Shown piece by piece: positions 12,267 to 15,910 of a stretch of DNA of 15,910 nt; within the stretch, counting starts at the first letter, position 1; each line of letters opens with the position of its first letter. The position numbers were made by a program, and so were the translations under genes. Source of the stretch: Ruminococcaceae bacterium UBA2719 (GTDB lineage Bacteria; Bacillota; Clostridia; Oscillospirales; Acutalibacteraceae); the NCBI GenBank assembly GCA_002353935.1, contig DEKP01000029.1, positions 9,261 to 25,170 of the forward strand. The letters are read 5' to 3'. The notes beneath the pieces are model-generated. The model did not search any database. It was not told the DNA's origin and was given only the letters and a program-made list of their open reading frames with translations.

Positions 12267-14801
12267 GTGTCTGATAAAAAGATAAGAGTTTCTGTCATAT
12301 CAATTATAGCCACAGTATTGTTAATGATTTTTCTTTTTGTTTTTACTTTATACGCCAATGCCGCAAACAATACTTTATATACTACTGATACTATTAATAT
12401 GCGTTCTAGCGCGTCTCCATCGGCAAGCGTTTTAAAAACATTATCAGCTAATACTCAGCTTACTCTGCTTAAAGATTCAACTAACGGCTGGGCTTATGTT
12501 TCCGGTGGAAATTATAAGGGCTATTGCTCCACGGCGTATTTGCAGATTGCTGATAATTCAGATGTTGAAATGACCGGAAAAACAACCGATGAGTTGAATA
12601 TGCGAAAGGGAAAAGGAACCTCATATTCGGTAGTAACTATTATTCCTAAAGGGAATTCGGTTTCTGTTTTGGATAATACAGATGAAAACTGGGCGAAGGT
12701 CACTTATTCTAAATATACAGGATATGTCAGCAAATCTTATTTAACAGTTATGTTTGCTTTGGGCGGTTCATCCACTGGAACACAAAAGTCCTCTTCTACA
12801 CAACCTCCTACACAGGCACCAACCCAGGAGTCCACTGAAAAAACCTATAAAACCAGAACGGTTTCATCAGCTAATTTGCCACATGTGTATGCAAATTCTA
12901 TAACAGCTTCTGCTCTTGGCAACTATGATAAAGCGTCAGATTTACTGCTGGATGTTACTTCGCTAAATTTGTCAGGCGGAGAAAAATATAAACTAATCGC
13001 TTTTGAAGCTTCTTCAACTCCATTGAAAAACGAAATAACTTTTTCATCTTCAGATACAGCTATTGTAAGCGTTGGTTCTGACGGAACTGTAAAAGGTCTT
13101 TCGACCGGATCTGCTAAGATTACTGCTAAAAATGTTATTAGCGGAAAATCTGTGGAATGTAGTGTAAATGTTAACGGTTATGCGCCTACAGAAGAGCCAA
13201 CACAAAAGCCGACTCAAGCACCTACACAAGTTCCGACTCAACCTCCTACACAAGCGCCTACAGCTGTAGAAAAATTATCGTTGTCTTCTAGCTCTGCTAC
13301 GGTTTATAAAGGTTGCTATTATCAAATTATAGCTGATTCAAATGCAAGTGTAACGTGGAGTTCATCAAATACATCTGTTGCAACGGTATCGGGCGGTTTT
13401 GTATACGCTAAAGCTGCAGGCAGCACTACTGTTACAGCTAAAACTTCAACAAAAACAGCAACCTGTAAAATAACGGTAAAATCCGGTACGTCAGTAAATA
13501 TTTCATCAAAATCTGCTACAGTTACCGCGGGAAAGACTTATCTTGCATCTTCTTCGACAAAATCAGTGTCGTGGAAAAGTTCCGATACATCCGTAGCTTC
13601 TGTAAATAACGGCTATATTTTAGGCAAAAAAGCAGGTAAATGTGTTATCAGTGTTGCTACAACTTCGGGAGCTTCAACTTGTTTAGTTACAGTAACAGAC
13701 CCTGCACCTGTTCGTTTTGCATACACATCTCCCAACTGTGCTGCGAAAAATGCTAAGGTAACCTTAGTAGCGATTACGGACAGCAAGCGGACAGATGTGA
13801 AATTTGAAATTACAAGCGGTTCAACAAAAACAACAGTTAACGCTGCAACTAAGAACTCTGACGGATCTAATTACATTTGGAAAGCAACAACTACCTTTTC
13901 TTCAGCAGGAACGTATAATATAAAAGCTTATTCCAAATATGGTTCATCTTGGTCGACATGTGACGATGGCTCGACTACGGCTTTTGTTACGAGTTCTACT
14001 AATACAACGACAACTACTTGTGAAAATCGACGCGCAAGCGATAATATTATAAACCTTATAGCTAACTACGAAGGTTTTATTTCATCAATTTATGATGATC
14101 CGATAACAGGAGATCCTACTGTAGGATATGGCAGGGTTATCTATACTGGACAGCAGTTTTATAACGCTTTGTCAAAAAATGAAGCTTATGCTTATTTGGT
14201 TCAAACGGTAAACAATGATGGATATACTTCAAAAGTTAATCAATTTTTAGTGAACAATGATATTAAATTTAATCAACAACAATTTGACGCCTTGGTATGC
14301 TTTGTTTATAATACCGGTACAGCTGTATTAAATTCAGATGATGAATTAAAAAGCGCTTTGATGAATTGTTCAGACGGATCTTCGGGAACAACCGTGTATT
14401 ATATAAATGGTTCTTATGTGCGTATTCGCAAAGGACCGGGAACATCGTACGATATAATTGATGAGCTGGATTACGGCACAACGCTAAAGATTTTGTCTAC
14501 TTCTAACAGCTTGTGGTATTATGTTCAGCTCTCAGACGGAACAAAGGGTTATGTATCCTCTGATTACATATCTAAACGAAACAGCGGCGGAACGCTTGAC
14601 TTGAATTATGTAAAAAAACAAAATCTTATTAATAAATTTTGTCAGTATCATCATGCAGGAGGCTCCTGTGTCAGAGGTCTTTTATATCGCCGCGTAGATG
14701 AAATGGAAGTTTTCTTCTATGCAGATTATGATAGAAATTATGGGATATATAAATATAATATAAGTTTCACATGCGCTAATAATTCAAGTTTTCATACTTA
14801 A
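12267..14801 (+). CDS. secreted modular GH24 lysozyme-like protein with SH3 and Ig-like domains
   Basis: 844 aa, starting at GTG 12267 after TGAGGTGA. Residues 1-32 are a signal peptide ending TLYANA. SH3-type domains lie at ~36-93 and ~105-160. A Pro/Thr/Gln linker (178-190) leads to a BIG2-like domain (~226-303), a longer PTQ linker (307-332), two more BIG2-like domains (~334-404, ~406-477) and a further beta domain (~480-575). From ~588 a GH24 (phage-lysozyme) domain begins, with the Glu602-Asp611-Thr618 set (NYEGF, YDD, DPTVGYG) and QQFDALVCFVYNTG at 671-684. It is then interrupted at ~705-772 by a third SH3 domain (YVRIRKGPGTSYDIIDELD) and resumes at ~776 (NLINKFCQYHHAGG, GLLYRRVDEMEVFF). 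It likely binds the cell wall and cleaves peptidoglycan outside the cell. Prophage origin is unlikely, since no phage genes are nearby. Confidence 0.92.
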   Translation: MSDKKIRVSVISIIATVLLMIFLFVFTLYANAANNTLYTTDTINMRSSASPSASVLKTLSANTQLTLLKDSTNGWAYVSGGNYKGYCSTAYLQIADNSDVEMTGKTTDELNMRKGKGTSYSVVTIIPKGNSVSVLDNTDENWAKVTYSKYTGYVSKSYLTVMFALGGSSTGTQKSSSTQPPTQAPTQESTEKTYKTRTVSSANLPHVYANSITASALGNYDKASDLLLDVTSLNLSGGEKYKLIAFEASSTPLKNEITFSSSDTAIVSVGSDGTVKGLSTGSAKITAKNVISGKSVECSVNVNGYAPTEEPTQKPTQAPTQVPTQPPTQAPTAVEKLSLSSSSATVYKGCYYQIIADSNASVTWSSSNTSVATVSGGFVYAKAAGSTTVTAKTSTKTATCKITVKSGTSVNISSKSATVTAGKTYLASSSTKSVSWKSSDTSVASVNNGYILGKKAGKCVISVATTSGASTCLVTVTDPAPVRFAYTSPNCAAKNAKVTLVAITDSKRTDVKFEITSGSTKTTVNAATKNSDGSNYIWKATTTFSSAGTYNIKAYSKYGSSWSTCDDGSTTAFVTSSTNTTTTTCENRRASDNIINLIANYEGFISSIYDDPITGDPTVGYGRVIYTGQQFYNALSKNEAYAYLVQTVNNDGYTSKVNQFLVNNDIKFNQQQFDALVCFVYNTGTAVLNSDDELKSALMNCSDGSSGTTVYYINGSYVRIRKGPGTSYDIIDELDYGTTLKILSTSNSLWYYVQLSDGTKGYVSSDYISKRNSGGTLDLNYVKKQNLINKFCQYHHAGGSCVRGLLYRRVDEMEVFFYADYDRNYGIYKYNISFTCANNSSFHT
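13185..13262 (+). repeat. Pro-Thr-Gln linker repeat inside the lysozyme-like gene
   Basis: Residues 307-332 are built on PTQ/APTQ units encoded by near-repeats such as CCTACACAAGC and CCGACTCAAG. A shorter copy lies at residues 178-190. This is an extended flexible linker between Ig-like domains, and slippage could change its length between strains. Confidence 0.75.
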
Positions 14802-14848
14802 GCAATATTAAAATAACTTCTAATAATAAAAATTAATATTGAATAAAA

Positions 14849-14887
14849 AATACAAGCCTCGCATAGTATTTTGTGGAGGCTTGTATT
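14849..14887 (+). promoter_or_regulatory. leader hairpin that sequesters the spoIIM-like ribosome site
   Basis: AATACAAGCCTC (14849-14860) is perfectly complementary over 12 bp to GAGGCTTGTATT (14876-14887). The right arm takes in most of the GGAGG ribosome site (14875-14879) and ends on the base before the ATG at 14888. The loop is 15 bases (14861-14875) and contains GCATAGTAT. No T run follows, so it is not a terminator. This is the same design as the element at 8309-8371. Confidence 0.8.
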
Positions 14888-15556
14888 ATGAAAAGTATGG
14901 TTTTTACACTTAAGCGGAAATTCAGATTTCCGCGCATTCGCAGAGAAAATTTTTCTGTTAAAGAGTATTTTGCTCGATATGGTTTGCAAATATTTTTTAT
15001 GCTGACTTTCCTTTTGGGGCTTATTTTGGGTGTTGCATATGCAACAAAAGCTGACAAGGATTTTCTTTTACGTCTTGATTTTTTGTTTTTATCTAATATG
15101 AATTCAAGACTTAGTATGTCGGCGTTTGAAATATTCTGTTCATGTTTTACAACTGATTTTTTAGTGTTATTTGTAGTGTTTTGTTTTTCATTTGCTCCTT
15201 GGGGAACGGTAACATTGCCGTTTTGTACAGCTTTTAAAGGCTTTTCTGTAGGAGTATCTTCTGCTTTTATTTTTTCACTTTATCGTATGTCGGGAATAGG
15301 CTTTTATATTTTAGTAGTTTTGCCCGGTGCAATTTTATTTTTGTTCGCTCTTGTATCATATTGTAAAGAGGGATTTACTTTATCAGTACGTTTTTTGAGA
15401 TTATCTTTATTTGGCAGCATAAAAGAACCATATCTAAATAGAAATATACGCTCTTTTTTTAATAAAAGCTTAATTGCTTTATTAGTTACTTTAGGATCTT
15501 CTTTGTTAGATATGATTTTATGGGTTCTATTTGCGCATATGTTTAATTTTTCATGA
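14888..15556 (+). CDS. spoIIM: SpoIIM-family (DUF95) membrane protein
   Basis: 222 aa from ATG 14888, with GGAGG eight bases upstream. The frame is open to 14873, but the ribosome site lies inside that part. Five membrane segments fit at about 31-53 (LQIFFMLTFLLGLILGVAYA), 82-106, 109-130, 138-162 and 192-220. The N-terminal ~30 residues are basic (KRKFRFPRIRRE), so that end is cytoplasmic. Length and topology match SpoIIM, the mother-cell membrane protein that works with SpoIID and SpoIIP in peptidoglycan remodelling during engulfment of the forespore. The family also includes non-sporulation members, so the symbol is given with reserve. Translation appears to be controlled by the leader hairpin. 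The next gene follows 15 bases after the stop, probably co-transcribed. Confidence 0.8.
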   Translation: MKSMVFTLKRKFRFPRIRRENFSVKEYFARYGLQIFFMLTFLLGLILGVAYATKADKDFLLRLDFLFLSNMNSRLSMSAFEIFCSCFTTDFLVLFVVFCFSFAPWGTVTLPFCTAFKGFSVGVSSAFIFSLYRMSGIGFYILVVLPGAILFLFALVSYCKEGFTLSVRFLRLSLFGSIKEPYLNRNIRSFFNKSLIALLVTLGSSLLDMILWVLFAHMFNFS

Positions 15557-15571
15557 TTTTGAGGGTAGTTT

Positions 15572-15910
15572 ATGGAAGTTGAAAGAAAAAGATTTAAATT
15601 TGAAATTTTGATATCAAGGTATTTTAGCAATATTTCAAAAATCATTTTAGCTAATCTTATTTTTGCGATACCGTCTGTGATAATATTTTTCGTAATTTAT
15701 TATATAAATTCTATCTTTTTTGAACGACCTAATTATTTTATTTTTCTGACTTCTATTATTTTTCTTTATCCGTTTTTTTCAGGAGTAATTGCTATTGTAA
15801 GGAATATAGCGCGCGGTGATGATGATTTTAAAGTTTTTGATTTATATATAAAAATTTTAAAAGAAAATTTTTTGCAGTTTTTGCTTCACGGTGTAGTATT
15901 ATATATTGCG
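15572..15910 (+). CDS. membrane protein, N-terminal part (YesL/DUF624-like), cut by window end
   Basis: 113 codons are open from ATG 15572 to the window edge, with GAGGG upstream. The start MEVERKRFKFEILISRYFSN is basic. Two hydrophobic segments follow (IILANLIFAIPSVIIFFVIY and FIFLTSIIFLYPFFSGVIAI), then VRNIARGDDDFKVFDLYIKI and a further segment. The second helix followed by a short basic stretch and RGDD, then an amphipathic FKxFDLYIKILKENF, resembles YesL/DUF624-type proteins, which have no settled function. It probably forms an operon with the SpoIIM-like gene. The C-terminus is not in the window. Confidence 0.7.
   Translation, partial: MEVERKRFKFEILISRYFSNISKIILANLIFAIPSVIIFFVIYYINSIFFERPNYFIFLTSIIFLYPFFSGVIAIVRNIARGDDDFKVFDLYIKILKENFLQFLLHGVVLYIA

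Noticed and set aside
13185..13262. Short regular repeats as a possible CRISPR-like array
   Set aside because: They are in-frame PTQ codons of a protein linker, without spacers.
12267..14801. Lysozyme gene as a sign of a prophage
   Set aside because: It has a signal peptide and Ig/SH3 wall-binding domains and no holin, tail or integrase genes around it.
14803..14841. CAATATTAA / TTAATATTG inverted repeat after the lysozyme gene as a terminator
   Set aside because: The stem is only 9 bp and almost all A-T, has a 21-base loop and is followed by A-rich rather than T-rich sequence.

Overview
The window looks like chromosome from a low-G+C, spore-forming Clostridia, probably of the Ruminococcaceae/Oscillospiraceae type. 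This is inferred from AT-rich sequence with strong GGAGG-type ribosome sites, a DnaD plus DnaC/DnaI-like loader pair, a PcrA helicase, a DUF4358-like lipoprotein, a DUF5685-like protein next to a J-protein, and a SpoIIM-family membrane protein. No species can be named from sequence alone.

Layout. 1-116: tRNA-Gly(CCC) on the minus strand with its own promoter. 171-2140: an accessory or decayed segment bounded by a 22-bp imperfect direct repeat. It holds a broken MORN-repeat fragment, an intact 372-aa gene of unknown function and the truncated end of an RHS-repeat protein, all on the minus strand. 2145-4217: dnaD-like and helicase-loader genes. 4235-4502: tRNA-Gln(CTG) and tRNA-Pro(CGG), each followed by a terminator-like hairpin. 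4565-5368: an XRE regulator fused to a membrane domain, with a structured leader. 5432-6006: a lipoprotein gene with its own promoter and terminator. 6037-8244: pcrA. 8263-9264: a Cys-rich 280-aa protein whose leader is a long hairpin that hides its ribosome site. 9385-10025: a HAD phosphatase on the minus strand. 10114-12187: an apparent three-gene operon (Cys-bearing DUF5685-like protein, J-domain/TPR/Cys-rich protein, ECF-S-like membrane protein). 12267-14801: a large secreted modular GH24 lysozyme-like protein. 14849-15556: a second ribosome-site-hiding hairpin and a SpoIIM-family gene. 15572-15910: the start of a membrane-protein gene.

The most interesting signals are the two translation-initiation hairpins (8309-8371 and 14849-14887). 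Both pair the whole Shine-Dalgarno element with a perfectly complementary upstream strand. Both sit after a gene that lacks a clear intrinsic terminator, and the loop of each contains a GCATA string. They may be read-through insulators or true translational switches. Other notable points are the SH3 domain inserted inside the GH24 lysozyme fold, the direct repeats framing the RHS/MORN debris, and a terminator-like hairpin squeezed between two tRNA genes. Core replication and repair genes are intact and ordinary. I see no CRISPR array, complete insertion sequence or prophage.
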